The notes: a model not told the origin generated them from the letters alone. A stretch of DNA of 36,718 nucleotides from JAZDKP01 sp043802925 (GCA_043802925.1 JAZDKP010000176.1:1-36718), one strand, 5' to 3'. Shown: positions 6,920 through 15,608, numbered from the stretch's first letter. Made by a program: numbers and translations.

Positions 6920-8809
6920 ATGCACAAGGAACGCTCCTTCCGCGACTACCTGAACGCGCTGCCCAAGGCCAGCCTCACGGCCCTGCTCTATGGCGCGGAC
7001 TCCCGGCGCATCGTTTCGACCACCGCGGTGGTGGGGGAAGTCTTTAAGAAATTCTTTGAGACTCCTCACCTTGCGGACTCCTTTGCAGAAATGAAAGACC
7101 TCGAAAAAGAGGTTTTCCGTTTCCTGCTGCTCCAGGGCGGCGACGGTGCGGACCGCGATCTCATCCAGCGCCATGTGCGCCAGGCGTCCGGGGACAAGTT
7201 TGACGAATCCTTAAAGCAGCTCCAGAACCGGCTCTTTATCTATGGGCTTAAAAGTACGCCTTTCCGCTATTTCGTATTTCGCGAAATCCGTGAAGCGCTG
7301 CTGCCGTTGCTCCTTGCCGAGGGTTTACGGTCCCTCCAACGCACGGACGATGCGGGAGAGGAGCGGAAGGCCGGCGACGCCACCTTTCGTGACACCACGC
7401 TCTTCCTGCTCTTTCTGTCGCGCGATAGCCTGAAAAAGACCAAGAACGGCGCGTACAACAAGAAACAGCTCGAAACCATGTTCCGGTTCTTCGAAAACAA
7501 GTTCGACGTTGGCACGGCACCGGCCGATGTGCTGCCTGCGGCCTTCCAGGAGATAGTGGATTTTCTCCTGAACCGTGAGTTCACGGAGGCGGACGCGGAG
7601 GAACTGCGCATCACGGCCAAGGGGCGCAAGTGGCTCGACCAGGACAACGCGGAACGGGCACGTTCGTTCTACGGTCCCTGGCTCAAGAAAGGGCTCGAGG
7701 ACAAGAGCCGGTTCGTGCTTCGGCTCCTGTCCTCGTCCGGAAAGCCGCTCGAGACCGATGGGTTGGCCGAGTTCGTCCTCGCGCGTGCGCATGGGGACAA
7801 ACGGCCCCTGCCAGGACTTTTCGGCATCCTCTATGACCTGGGACTTGTAACTCTGCCGACCCATGGAAAGCACCACGGTGGTTTGCGCATTTCGGAACGG
7901 GGGATGGAATGGCTCGAGGGGAAAACCTTTTCGGTCGAGACTTCGGATCGCATCACGCTTCTGCCAACCTTTGAGGTCCTGGCGCCCCGCACGGCCTCTT
8001 CGCAACTGCTTAAATTTCTCTTTGCCATCAGCCATATTGAAAGAAGCGACGCGGTCATGACTTTCAAGGTCGGCAAGGCCAGCCTCTACGAGGGCTTTGA
8101 CCGCGGCATCCGGCCCGACACCCTCCTGAAAAAGCTCGAGGAGGCGTCCGCGCACGTTGTGCCCCAGAACGTCCTCTTCTCGCTGCGCGAATGGATTGAC
8201 GCGTACGGCGCGGTCTCCTTCGAAATGCATTTCATCCTGCGCACCAAGACCCCGGAGCTTTATCATAAAATCAAGTGCATGCTCTCCGGTACCGCGTTTA
8301 TCCGCGAGGAACTGCCGCCTGTGGGCTTTTCCATCAATGCCGCGGATTACGAGGAGGTTTTCGGCATCCTCACACGGCTGGGCCATGCGCCCAAGCCCTT
8401 CACCACGGTCAAAGAGGGGACGGATGGCGCCCGCAAGCCCGAGCGCAACATCCTCGATACCTACATGTCGGAGCGCGGGGGCGACGCGGGGAACGGCGTG
8501 GAGTTCCTGCTGCCCGACGAACCCGTGGAGGCGTCCCGGTCCCAAAAGCATCGCAACGGCTCCAAGTACGGTGGCAAATGGAAAATACTGCCTTACCATG
8601 AGCTGATCCATGTCATCAACTATTCCATCCTCATGGACCAGGGTATGGAGCTGGAGCTCAAGGGTGGAAAAGGCATCGTGCGTCTGGTACCCAAGGAACT
8701 CACGCTCTACCTTTCGGAGCCCAAACTTTCGGGCATCGACTTCGCGGGAGGGGAGAAGGTCGAAGTGAACCTGAATGACATTGAGAAGGTGCGGGTCGAG
8801 GAAAAATAA
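6920..8809 (+). CDS. Helicase-associated (Helicase_C_3-like) protein without motor
   Basis: The 629-aa protein has no Walker A or DExH motif. Residues about 345-500 ('RITLLPTFEVLAP', 'SDAVMTFKVGKASLYEGF', 'DTLLKKLEEASAHVVPQNV') match the pattern I associate with the helicase conserved C-terminal / XPB-associated domain (PF13625). The N-terminal half looks like stacked winged-helix segments. In other bacteria such proteins can sit next to an XPB-like helicase, but none is in this window; the neighbours are queA (1-nt gap) and dnaE. A role in DNA repair or transcription-coupled processes is possible but only inferred. The C-terminal 100 residues ('YGGKWKILPYHELIHVINYS') look like a WYL-type or beta-rich accessory region, uncertain. 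Confidence 0.65.
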   Translation: MHKERSFRDYLNALPKASLTALLYGADSRRIVSTTAVVGEVFKKFFETPHLADSFAEMKDLEKEVFRFLLLQGGDGADRDLIQRHVRQASGDKFDESLKQLQNRLFIYGLKSTPFRYFVFREIREALLPLLLAEGLRSLQRTDDAGEERKAGDATFRDTTLFLLFLSRDSLKKTKNGAYNKKQLETMFRFFENKFDVGTAPADVLPAAFQEIVDFLLNREFTEADAEELRITAKGRKWLDQDNAERARSFYGPWLKKGLEDKSRFVLRLLSSSGKPLETDGLAEFVLARAHGDKRPLPGLFGILYDLGLVTLPTHGKHHGGLRISERGMEWLEGKTFSVETSDRITLLPTFEVLAPRTASSQLLKFLFAISHIERSDAVMTFKVGKASLYEGFDRGIRPDTLLKKLEEASAHVVPQNVLFSLREWIDAYGAVSFEMHFILRTKTPELYHKIKCMLSGTAFIREELPPVGFSINAADYEEVFGILTRLGHAPKPFTTVKEGTDGARKPERNILDTYMSERGGDAGNGVEFLLPDEPVEASRSQKHRNGSKYGGKWKILPYHELIHVINYSILMDQGMELELKGGKGIVRLVPKELTLYLSEPKLSGIDFAGGEKVEVNLNDIEKVRVEEK

Positions 8810-8846
8810 CTCACCCCCTTTCCCCCTCTCTCGCAGAGAGAGGGGG
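8810..8846. repeat. C/T-rich hairpin repeat, copy 1
   Basis: Starts 1 nt after the preceding stop codon. The head CTCACCCCC is followed by an 11-bp hairpin (8822-8832 with 8836-8846, loop GCA). It has the same family and orientation as the copy after dnaE and faces copy 2 at the dnaE start. It may act as a terminator-like or REP-like element, with an AT-rich stretch (8848-8970) between the two facing copies. Confidence 0.8.
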
Positions 8847-8975
8847 CTGTTTCTAAGACTGAATGAGACGGATTGTTTTTTTTTGAATTATTATTGCTTA
8901 TCTGAATTAAAAAGATGCATTTATCAATAATGAGTTTATATGACGCAATTGTTGTTTAGAAATGATTGTTATACT

Positions 8976-9015
8976 CCCCCCTCTCTCTGCGAGAGAGGGG
9001 GGACGGGGGGGTGAG
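8976..9015. repeat. C/T-rich hairpin repeat, copy 2 (inverted, at dnaE start)
   Basis: Reverse-oriented copy with a 12-bp hairpin (8976-8987 with 8991-9002, loop TGC), ending GTGAG immediately before the TTG proposed as the dnaE start. With copy 1 it forms an inverted pair, like a bipartite REP/BIME unit. Confidence 0.8.
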
Positions 9016-12000
9016 TTGTCCTTCAAACCTTTTGTTCATCTCCATAACCACACCGACTGCAGTTTTCTTGACGGCGCCATCAAGATAAAGGCGCTGGTGG
9101 CGCGGGCCAAGGAGTTCGGTATGCCGGCCGTGGCCATCACGGACCACGGCAGCCTTTTCGGCCTCATCGAGTTCTACCGCGAGGCCACCAAGGCGGGCAT
9201 CAAGCCCATCCTCGGATACGAGGCTTACGTGGCCGTGGACAGCCGCCTCAACCGCCAGTATTCGCAGAGTGACCGCAAGTACGACCACCTGCTCCTGCTC
9301 GCGCGCAACGAAGAAGGGTACCGCAACCTCATCCGGCTCGCCACACTCGCCTATACCGAGGGAATGTATTACAAACCGCGCATCGACAAGGAACTCCTGC
9401 GCAAATACGGCCACGGGCTTATCGGGCTCTCGGCCTGCATCCAGGGTGAAATCCCCAATGCGCTCATCAAGGGTAACGAAGGCAAGGCGCGCGCCGCGCT
9501 TACGGAATACCAGGCCATTTTCGGGAAGGAGCATTTCTACCTCGAGCTGCAGGACCACGGCATCGACGAGGAGCTCATTGCCAACGAAAAGCTGATCCAG
9601 CTTGCGCGCGAACTCCATGTGCCGCTCGCGGCCACCAATGACAGTCACTACCTCCGGCGTGAGGACAGCGAGGCGCACGACGCACTGCTTTGTATTCAGA
9701 CCGGCAAGCTCATACGGGACGTCGAGCGCATGCGTTTTACTTCGGACCAGATGTATTTCAAGTCGTACGAGGAAATGCGGGAGAAATTCTCCGCCACGCC
9801 CGACGCGCTCGAGAACACGGTCAAAATCGCCGAGGCCTGCAACGTCAACCTGGGTCTTGACTCGGGCTACCACTGGCCCCAGGCGCCGCGCGCCGAAGGG
9901 TTTGCGGACGACGACGATTGCCTGGCGCACCTGTCGTACGAGGGGATGAAAAAGCGCTTTCCTGGCGCGGATGCGAAAACCATGAAAATGCTCCGCGAAA
10001 AGGTTGATTTCGAGCTCTCGGTCATGAAACAGATGAAGGTCGCGGGCTACATGCTCATCGTGGCGGACTTCATCCAGGCCGCGCGCGGCATGGACATTCC
10101 CGTGGGCCCGGGCCGTGGCTCATGCGTGGGCAGCCTGGTCTCGTATTGCGTGGGAATCACTGACGTGGACCCGCTCAAGCACAACCTCCTCTTTGAACGC
10201 TTCCTCAACCCCGAACGCGTGTCCATGCCCGATATCGACACTGACTTTTCGGACCGTGACCGCAATCGCGTCATCCAATACGTGGTCGACAAGTATGGCA
10301 AGCAGTCGGTCTGCCAGATTGCCACATTGGGCAGCATGAACGCCAAGGCCGTGCTCCGCGACGTGGCCCGGGTGCTCGACATCCCGCTCTCCGAGGCGGG
10401 ACGGATCGCCAAGATGGTCACCGACGGCCCGGGGGTCAAGCTGGCCGATGAAATAAAGAACGCGGAGCTCAAGGCCGCGCTCGACGAGAGCGAGCTTTAC
10501 CGCAAGTGGATTCGCATCGCGCTCACGCTGGAGGGCCTCAAGCGCCAGCCCGGCGTGCACGCGGCCGGCGTTATCATCGCCCCGCGTGACGTGGTCAACT
10601 ACTCGCCCCTCTTCACGGCCAAAGAAAACAGCATGCTCGTCACGCAGTACGATAAGAACAACGTGGAGTCCGTGGGGCTGCTTAAAATGGACTTTCTGGG
10701 CCTGCGTAACCTGACGGTCATCCAGGAGGCTGTCAAGCAAGTGCAGAAGAACCACGGTATGGCACTCGACATGCTCGCGCTGCCCATGGACGACGCCAAA
10801 ACCTACGCGCTCTTTGCGCGCGGGGACACGGTTGGCGTGTTCCAGTTTGAGTCCCAGGGGATGCAGGAGTACCTCCGCAAGCTTAAGCCTACGAATATCG
10901 AAGACATCATTGCCATGAACGCCCTCTACCGGCCGGGTCCCATGGAGAACATCCCGTCCTACATCCACCGCAAGCATGGCAAGGAACCCATCGAGACCTA
11001 CCACAAGGACCTCGAGCCCGTGCTTAAGGACACAAACGGTATCATCGTTTACCAGGAACAGGTGATGCAAATCGCGCAGATCATCGGCGGCTTTTCGCTG
11101 GGCAAGGCCGATATCATGCGTCGTGCCATGGGCAAGAAAAAGCGCGAGGAAATGGACAAGCTCAAGAACGAGTTCATGGCCGGCGCCAAGGCGAAAAAAT
11201 ACCCCGAGGCCCTGTCCGATAAGATTTTTGAACTCCTCGCCAAGTTCGCGGAATACGGCTTTAACAAGTCGCATGCCGCGGCTTACTCCTACGTGGCTTT
11301 CCAGACCGCCTACCTCAAGGCGCACTACACGGCCGAATTCATGGCCGCGAACATGACCTCCGAACTTGACGACACCGACCGGGTCGTCATCCTCATGGCC
11401 GAGTGTAAACGGCTTGGCATTTCCGTGCTGCCCCCGGACATTAATCAAAGCTTTGTCGATTTCCGCGCCACGGCCGAAAGCATCATGTTCGGCCTCGGCG
11501 CCATCAAGGGCGTGGGGGTGGGCGCGGTCGAGCACCTTATCCGCGAACGTGACAAGGCCGGCCCTTTCAAGACGTTGTTCGACCTCTGCAAGCGCATTGA
11601 TATGCATGTAGTCAATAAGCGCGTGCTCGAGGCGCTCATTCATTCCGGTTCCATGGACCCACTCAAGGGCAACCGTGCGCAGCTTTCCGCAGCGCTCGAA
11701 ACGGCCATGGCCTACGGCGCCACTTTCCAGAAGGACCGTGAATCGGGCCAGACCTCGCTGTTTGGCGGGGGCGGGGACGACACCGCGCCGGCCCTGGCGT
11801 TAAACGAACCCGAACTGCCCGATGTGGAGCCTTTGCCGTATGCGGACGTACTCAAGTTTGAAAAGGAGACCCTCGGCTTTTATGTCTCGGGCCACCCGCT
11901 CAAGGACTACGAGGATGAGCTGAACGGGTTTGTCACTTTCCGGCACAACCCCGAGGAGGTCAAGCGCCGGCCTCAGGGCGAAAAGGTCGTGGTGGGGGGG

Positions 12001-12486
12001 ATCATCCTCAGCGTCCGTCGCACCACCGATAAAAAAGGCAAGCTCATGGGTTTTTTGCAGCTTGAGACCTTTGAGGGCCCCCTGGAGGTCATCGTCTTCT
12101 CCTCGGTCTACGAGGCCGTGGCCGAGCTCATCCGCGAGGACTCAGTCGTGCTCATCAGCGGGTCACTTGATAAAACAAACGAAACCAATCCAAAAATAAT
12201 CTCCGAGCGCATCATGCCTGTGCTGGAGGCGCGCGAACGGCTGACCAAGTCCGTCCATGTGCGCCTCAAGACCGTGGCGCTTGAAGAGGAGGACCTGAAC
12301 CAAATCAAGGCCGTATGCGAAAAGTTCACGGGCCCCTGCTCCTTTATCCTGCACATGATCAACGAGGCGGGCAGCGAGTTCCTTGTGCGTTCGGGCAAAC
12401 TGCGCGTGGCGCACAGCGCGGAGTTCCTGCTGCGGCTCCGTGACCTGGCGGGGAAAGAGAACGTGTGGCTGGGGCGGGATTACTGA
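9016..12486 (+). CDS. dnaE: DNA polymerase III alpha subunit
   Basis: Replicative DNA polymerase catalytic subunit. The PHP domain starts at the N-terminus ('VHLHNHTDCSFLDGA', 'AITDHGSLFGL'). The polymerase active site shows 'MPDIDTDFSDRDRNR' and 'LLKMDFLGLRNLTV', with 'GGFSLGKADIMRRAMGKKK' and 'FNKSHAAAYS' in the fingers and thumb. HhH and OB-fold regions follow near the C-terminus. I choose TTG at 9016 because it gives an N-terminus (SFKPFVHLHNHT) like that of homologues, and 1156 aa. The alternative ATG at 8962 adds 18 residues encoded by a hairpin repeat and has no SD. The GTGAG end of that repeat would supply the only purine-rich leader. Another repeat copy lies 14 nt after the stop. Confidence 0.95.
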   Translation: MSFKPFVHLHNHTDCSFLDGAIKIKALVARAKEFGMPAVAITDHGSLFGLIEFYREATKAGIKPILGYEAYVAVDSRLNRQYSQSDRKYDHLLLLARNEEGYRNLIRLATLAYTEGMYYKPRIDKELLRKYGHGLIGLSACIQGEIPNALIKGNEGKARAALTEYQAIFGKEHFYLELQDHGIDEELIANEKLIQLARELHVPLAATNDSHYLRREDSEAHDALLCIQTGKLIRDVERMRFTSDQMYFKSYEEMREKFSATPDALENTVKIAEACNVNLGLDSGYHWPQAPRAEGFADDDDCLAHLSYEGMKKRFPGADAKTMKMLREKVDFELSVMKQMKVAGYMLIVADFIQAARGMDIPVGPGRGSCVGSLVSYCVGITDVDPLKHNLLFERFLNPERVSMPDIDTDFSDRDRNRVIQYVVDKYGKQSVCQIATLGSMNAKAVLRDVARVLDIPLSEAGRIAKMVTDGPGVKLADEIKNAELKAALDESELYRKWIRIALTLEGLKRQPGVHAAGVIIAPRDVVNYSPLFTAKENSMLVTQYDKNNVESVGLLKMDFLGLRNLTVIQEAVKQVQKNHGMALDMLALPMDDAKTYALFARGDTVGVFQFESQGMQEYLRKLKPTNIEDIIAMNALYRPGPMENIPSYIHRKHGKEPIETYHKDLEPVLKDTNGIIVYQEQVMQIAQIIGGFSLGKADIMRRAMGKKKREEMDKLKNEFMAGAKAKKYPEALSDKIFELLAKFAEYGFNKSHAAAYSYVAFQTAYLKAHYTAEFMAANMTSELDDTDRVVILMAECKRLGISVLPPDINQSFVDFRATAESIMFGLGAIKGVGVGAVEHLIRERDKAGPFKTLFDLCKRIDMHVVNKRVLEALIHSGSMDPLKGNRAQLSAALETAMAYGATFQKDRESGQTSLFGGGGDDTAPALALNEPELPDVEPLPYADVLKFEKETLGFYVSGHPLKDYEDELNGFVTFRHNPEEVKRRPQGEKVVVGGIILSVRRTTDKKGKLMGFLQLETFEGPLEVIVFSSVYEAVAELIREDSVVLISGSLDKTNETNPKIISERIMPVLEARERLTKSVHVRLKTVALEEEDLNQIKAVCEKFTGPCSFILHMINEAGSEFLVRSGKLRVAHSAEFLLRLRDLAGKENVWLGRDY

Positions 12487-12500
12487 GTTGACGCAGGGAA

Positions 12501-12540
12501 CTCACCCCCCTTTCCCCCCTCTCTTGCAAAGAGAGGGGGG
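12501..12540. repeat. C/T-rich hairpin repeat, copy 3
   Basis: Same family and orientation as copy 1, with a 12-bp hairpin at 12514-12525 and 12529-12540, loop GCA. The loop-closing pair is T-A here but C-G in copy 1, a compensatory difference. It begins 14 nt after the dnaE stop and opens a 341-nt gene-free stretch (12487-12827) that also holds two other hairpins and a terminator. Confidence 0.8.
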
Positions 12541-12588
12541 CGGTGACCGAAAAACACTACATCCATTGATTTACTGTTTTCCATTATC

Positions 12589-12609
12589 ATTCCGTGCTTG
12601 ACACGGAAT
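12589..12609. repeat. ATTCCGTG/CACGGAAT hairpin
   Basis: Perfect 8-bp inverted repeat with a 5-nt loop, flanked by TC and CC. It resembles the TCATTCC...GGAATCC class of intergenic REP-like palindromes found in many genomes. No gene is visible from here to 12700. Confidence 0.6.
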
Positions 12610-12708
12610 CCACCATCGCGTACCGGATGGGGGCGTGGGTCAGGACGGGCTCGTCAACTGCCAGTGTTGCGACGATGGGAACGGTCTGGTTCGGTAATCT
12701 TATTTCGT

Positions 12709-12758
12709 TCACCAGAGCCCCCCTTCTCCAGTCCTCTGGAGAAGGGGGGCTCTGGTGA
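12709..12758. repeat. Perfect 23-bp-arm hairpin
   Basis: Arms at 12709-12731 and 12736-12758 pair without mismatch around loop TCCT. The stem is GC-rich and lies between convergent dnaE and the leftward rpsA-side genes. It has no T-tract right after the stem on either strand, so it looks more like a REP-type element than a simple terminator. Confidence 0.8.
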
Positions 12759-12768
12759 GCTAAAAGGC

Positions 12769-12803
12769 AAGGCCCGGCCCTGTTTTCACGGGACCGGGCC
12801 TTT
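12769..12803 (-). terminator. Intrinsic terminator after the leftward rpsA-side genes
   Basis: A stem pairs 12769-12777 with 12794-12802, extended by CCC/GGG across a one-base bulge, around a T-rich loop. On the minus strand it lies about 25 nt after the stop of the small basic protein and is followed by GCCTTTTA. It is partly symmetrical (TTTATC on the plus side), so it may also stop transcription from dnaE. Confidence 0.75.
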
Positions 12804-12827
12804 ATCAGAGATATCACCAAACCTGCT

Positions 12828-13064
12828 TTACGCCTGCTTGATAACGCCTTTTTCTATCAGCTTTTTCTTGTTTTCAGTGGACTTCTGGCGCTTGGTCTTG
12901 TGCGCGTCCTTCATTTCCTTGAACTTCTTGAGCTGCAGCTTCCAGCGGATTTTGTCCGCTTTGGTCTTACCCTTTGTCTTTTCCGCGCGCTGGAGTGAGT
13001 TCCACCGTTTTTTCTTTTCCGGAACTTTTTTTTCTGATTTTTTTGCTTTAACTTTTTCTGCCAT
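12828..13064 (-). CDS. Small lysine-rich basic protein, unknown
   Basis: A 78-aa protein in which more than a third of the residues are Lys or Arg and predicted to be largely helical. There is no signal peptide, membrane segment or Cys. A good SD (AGGAG) precedes the ATG, and an intrinsic terminator follows. It lies 30 nt downstream of rpsA on the same strand, so it is probably co-transcribed with it. Composition and neighbourhood suggest an RNA-, ribosome- or nucleoid-binding role, but I recognise no family. A real gene is supported by its SD, terminator and lack of competing frames; the function is open. Confidence 0.7.
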   Translation of the reverse strand: MAEKVKAKKSEKKVPEKKKRWNSLQRAEKTKGKTKADKIRWKLQLKKFKEMKDAHKTKRQKSTENKKKLIEKGVIKQA

Positions 13065-13094
13065 GTTTATATACTCCTGTTATGAATGCTTACG

Positions 13095-14855
13095 TTATTC
13101 GCTCTTGGTGAGCTTTGAAAAGTCCACTGCATCGCCGATAGTCGAACCCTGGTCCTCGTACTTCTTGGCGTAGTCTTCGTATTCGGCCTTTTCACGTCCC
13201 TTGAAGTAGTCGTCCACCGAGAGGGTGATCTTCCGGTTTTCCTGGTCAAACTCGATGACCTTGAGCGGCAGGGTATCGCCTTCCTTGAAAACGCCTGAGG
13301 GTTTTTCGAGGTCGCCCTTGCCCAGCCGGTTGGCCGGAACAAAGCCTTCAACCTCGTCCTCGAGTTCCACAATGACGCCGCGGTCGAGCATGCGCACGAC
13401 CTTGCCCTCGGTGTCGACGCCCACGCCGTACTTTCCGGCCAGCGCCTTCCACGGGTCCTCCAGCAGTTGTTTGAGGCCCAGCGAAATGCGCTTTTTGTCC
13501 TTGTCGATGGAGAGGACGATGGCGTCGAGTTCGTCGCCCTTCTTGACCAGTTCGTTGGGGTGCTTGACCTTTTTGGTCCATGACATGTCCGAGACATGCA
13601 CCAGGCCGTCGATGCCCTCTTTAAGGCCTACAAAGACGCCGAACGCGGTAATATTGCGCACCGTGCCGTGCACCTTTTTCCCCACCGGGAACTCCTCTTC
13701 GATGGTGTCCCACGGGTTGTCCAGGAGCTGCTTGAGGCCCAGTGAAATCTTTTCGTTCTCCTCGTCGATTTTGAGGATGATCGCTTCGACCTCGGCGCCC
13801 TGCTCCACGATTTTATTGGGGTGCTTGACGTGCTTGGTCCACGACATTTCGGAAATGTGGATGAGCCCTTCGATGCCCTTTTCGATTTCCATGAACGCGC
13901 CGTAATCGGTGATGTTGACGATGCGCCCCTTGACCTTGGACCCTTCGGGGTATTTGTTCTTGACGCCTTCCCATGGATGGGGCTGGAGCTGCTTCATGCC
14001 CAGCGAAATGCGTTCCTTGTTGTGGTCATAGTCGAGGATTTTGACGCTGAGGTCCTGGCCCAGCTGCACGAGCTCGCTCGGGTGGCTGACGCGCGACCAG
14101 GACATGTCGGTGATGTGCAGGAGGCCGTCCACGCCGCCAAGGTCTACGAACACGCCAAAGTCGGTGATGTTCTTGACCGTGCCCTTGCGAATCTGGCCCT
14201 TCTGGATGTCGTTGATGATGACCCCGCGCATTTTTTCACGCTCTTCTTCGAGCACCACGCGGCGGGAGATGACCACGTTGCGGCGGAGCTTGTTGACCTT
14301 GATGACGCGCACGTCGAGTTTTTTACCGAGAAGTGCGTCGAGGTCCGGAATCTGGCGCAGGTCAATCTGCGAGCCGGGGAGGAAGGCGTCGATGCCGTAG
14401 AGGTCGACCACCACGCCGCCCTTGATTTTTTTGACGACCGTGCCCTTGACGACCTCGCCCGAGGCGTGGACGTCCTTTATCTTTTCCCAGACCTTGGCAA
14501 AGTCCGCGCGGAGCTTGGAAAGCACAATCTGGCCTTCATTGTCTTCGACCTGTTCGAGGAAGATGTCGACTTCGTCGCCTTCCTTGAGGTCTTCGATGTC
14601 CTTGAATTCGTGTATGGACACGACGCCTTCGGACTTGAAATTGATGTCGATGTAGGCGTCGTGCTTGGTCAGTTTGACCACTTTTCCCTTGACGACTTTG
14701 CCCTCTTCGATGCTCTTGATGGTGCTTTCGTAGATGCTGAGGTCTTCGCCCTTCTGGTCCGCGCTTTTGCCGTCTTTTTCCGCGGCCAGGATTTCGCGAA
14801 GGTCTTCTTCGCTCCCGAAGCGGAGTTTTGATTGTTCCGTTGTTTTTGCTGTCAT
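13095..14855 (-). CDS. rpsA: 30S ribosomal protein S1
   Basis: Six consecutive S1 RNA-binding domains fill the 586-aa protein. Domains 3-5 are the most regular, each with an 'NITDFGVFV'-like strand and a 'GLLHI(S/T)xMSW' strand. Domains 1 and 2 are the divergent ribosome-docking pair, and domain 6 ends near 'EGFVPANRL'. S1 captures mRNA on the 30S subunit and matters most where SD sequences are weak, as at several genes here. I take ATG at 14855 (AAAGGA upstream) over TTG at 14885, which has a poor leader. It lies downstream of cmk, the common cmk-rpsA pairing. Confidence 0.96.
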   Translation of the reverse strand: MTAKTTEQSKLRFGSEEDLREILAAEKDGKSADQKGEDLSIYESTIKSIEEGKVVKGKVVKLTKHDAYIDINFKSEGVVSIHEFKDIEDLKEGDEVDIFLEQVEDNEGQIVLSKLRADFAKVWEKIKDVHASGEVVKGTVVKKIKGGVVVDLYGIDAFLPGSQIDLRQIPDLDALLGKKLDVRVIKVNKLRRNVVISRRVVLEEEREKMRGVIINDIQKGQIRKGTVKNITDFGVFVDLGGVDGLLHITDMSWSRVSHPSELVQLGQDLSVKILDYDHNKERISLGMKQLQPHPWEGVKNKYPEGSKVKGRIVNITDYGAFMEIEKGIEGLIHISEMSWTKHVKHPNKIVEQGAEVEAIILKIDEENEKISLGLKQLLDNPWDTIEEEFPVGKKVHGTVRNITAFGVFVGLKEGIDGLVHVSDMSWTKKVKHPNELVKKGDELDAIVLSIDKDKKRISLGLKQLLEDPWKALAGKYGVGVDTEGKVVRMLDRGVIVELEDEVEGFVPANRLGKGDLEKPSGVFKEGDTLPLKVIEFDQENRKITLSVDDYFKGREKAEYEDYAKKYEDQGSTIGDAVDFSKLTKSE

Positions 14856-14933
14856 AGGTTCCTTTGGGTTCTTTTCTTCTTTCAAGGCAAGGTTTGACCC
14901 TTAAAGAAGGTTAAGGTTGAGGTTGAAGATACG

Positions 14934-15608
14934 TCAAGACTTTTTCTTTATAAAATCCACGATCCATTCTATCTGCTGGTCCACGGTCATGCCTGTGGTG
15001 TCGAGGGCCACCGCGTCATCGGCCTGGCGCAGCGGGCTTTGGGCGCGGGTACGGTCCTGCCGGTCGCGCTGTTCGATGCCCTGCATGACCCGTGCGAGGT
15101 CCGCTTTTTCACCGAGACGCGCGAGGTCGCGCAGGCGGCGTTTGGCCCGTTCTTCGAGAGAGGCGGTGAGAAAGAACTTGAACCGCGCATCCGGGAACAC
15201 AATGGTCCCGATATCGCGGCCTTCCATGACCACGGAGGCATCCTGCGCGGCTTCGCGCTGCTTGATAACCATGGCCGCGCGTACCTGCGGCACCATGCAG
15301 TAAAGCGACACAAGCGAACTCACGTGCCCGCCCCTGATTTCGTCCGATACGTCGCGGCCATCGAGGAAAACGCGCTGGGTTCCGTCGTTGTTACGCTCAA
15401 AGGTGATGCGAACCTGCTTTGAAAGAGCATCGAGCTTTTCGGGCTCGTCCACGCGGATGTGGCGGTCAAGAGCCGCCAGGGTCAGTGCCCGGTACATGGC
15501 CCCGGTGTCGAGATGCACAATTCCGAGCCGCCTGGCAACGCCGGCTGCGGTGGTGGATTTGCCCGACCCCGCGGGGCCGTCGATGGCGATGACCTGTTTT
15601 TCCATCAT
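14934..15608 (-). CDS. cmk: Cytidylate kinase
   Basis: Phosphorylates CMP/dCMP to the diphosphate with ATP. The 224-aa protein starts with a P-loop ('IDGPAGSGKSTTA', about residues 8-20), followed by 'LDTGAMYRALT', the CMP-binding 'VFLDGRDVSDEIR' and the lid-proximal 'VMEGRDIGTIVFPDA'. Length and order match bacterial Cmk. It is the first gene of the leftward cmk-rpsA-small protein unit and is divergent from yqgE across a 29-nt AT-rich gap that probably carries both promoters. Confidence 0.97.
   Translation of the reverse strand: MMEKQVIAIDGPAGSGKSTTAAGVARRLGIVHLDTGAMYRALTLAALDRHIRVDEPEKLDALSKQVRITFERNNDGTQRVFLDGRDVSDEIRGGHVSSLVSLYCMVPQVRAAMVIKQREAAQDASVVMEGRDIGTIVFPDARFKFFLTASLEERAKRRLRDLARLGEKADLARVMQGIEQRDRQDRTRAQSPLRQADDAVALDTTGMTVDQQIEWIVDFIKKKS

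Noticed and set aside
9011..9013. GTG as the dnaE start
   Set aside because: It is out of frame with the polymerase; TTG at 9016 is in frame.
10120..11643. 507-aa open frame on the minus strand opposite dnaE
   Set aside because: The polymerase motifs are continuous on the plus strand; the minus frame has no recognisable domain and is a by-product of GC-rich codon use.
12598..13173. 191-aa plus-strand frame across the terminator, the small basic gene and the rpsA end
   Set aside because: It crosses hairpin repeats and a terminator, and opposes two genes with good SD sequences.
13821..14831. 336-aa plus-strand frame opposite rpsA
   Set aside because: Composition (Val, Asp, Phe repeats) mirrors the six S1 domains on the other strand.
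14856..14885. TTG at 14885 as the rpsA start
   Set aside because: Poor leader; ATG at 14855 has AAAGGA upstream and a normal S1 N-terminus.
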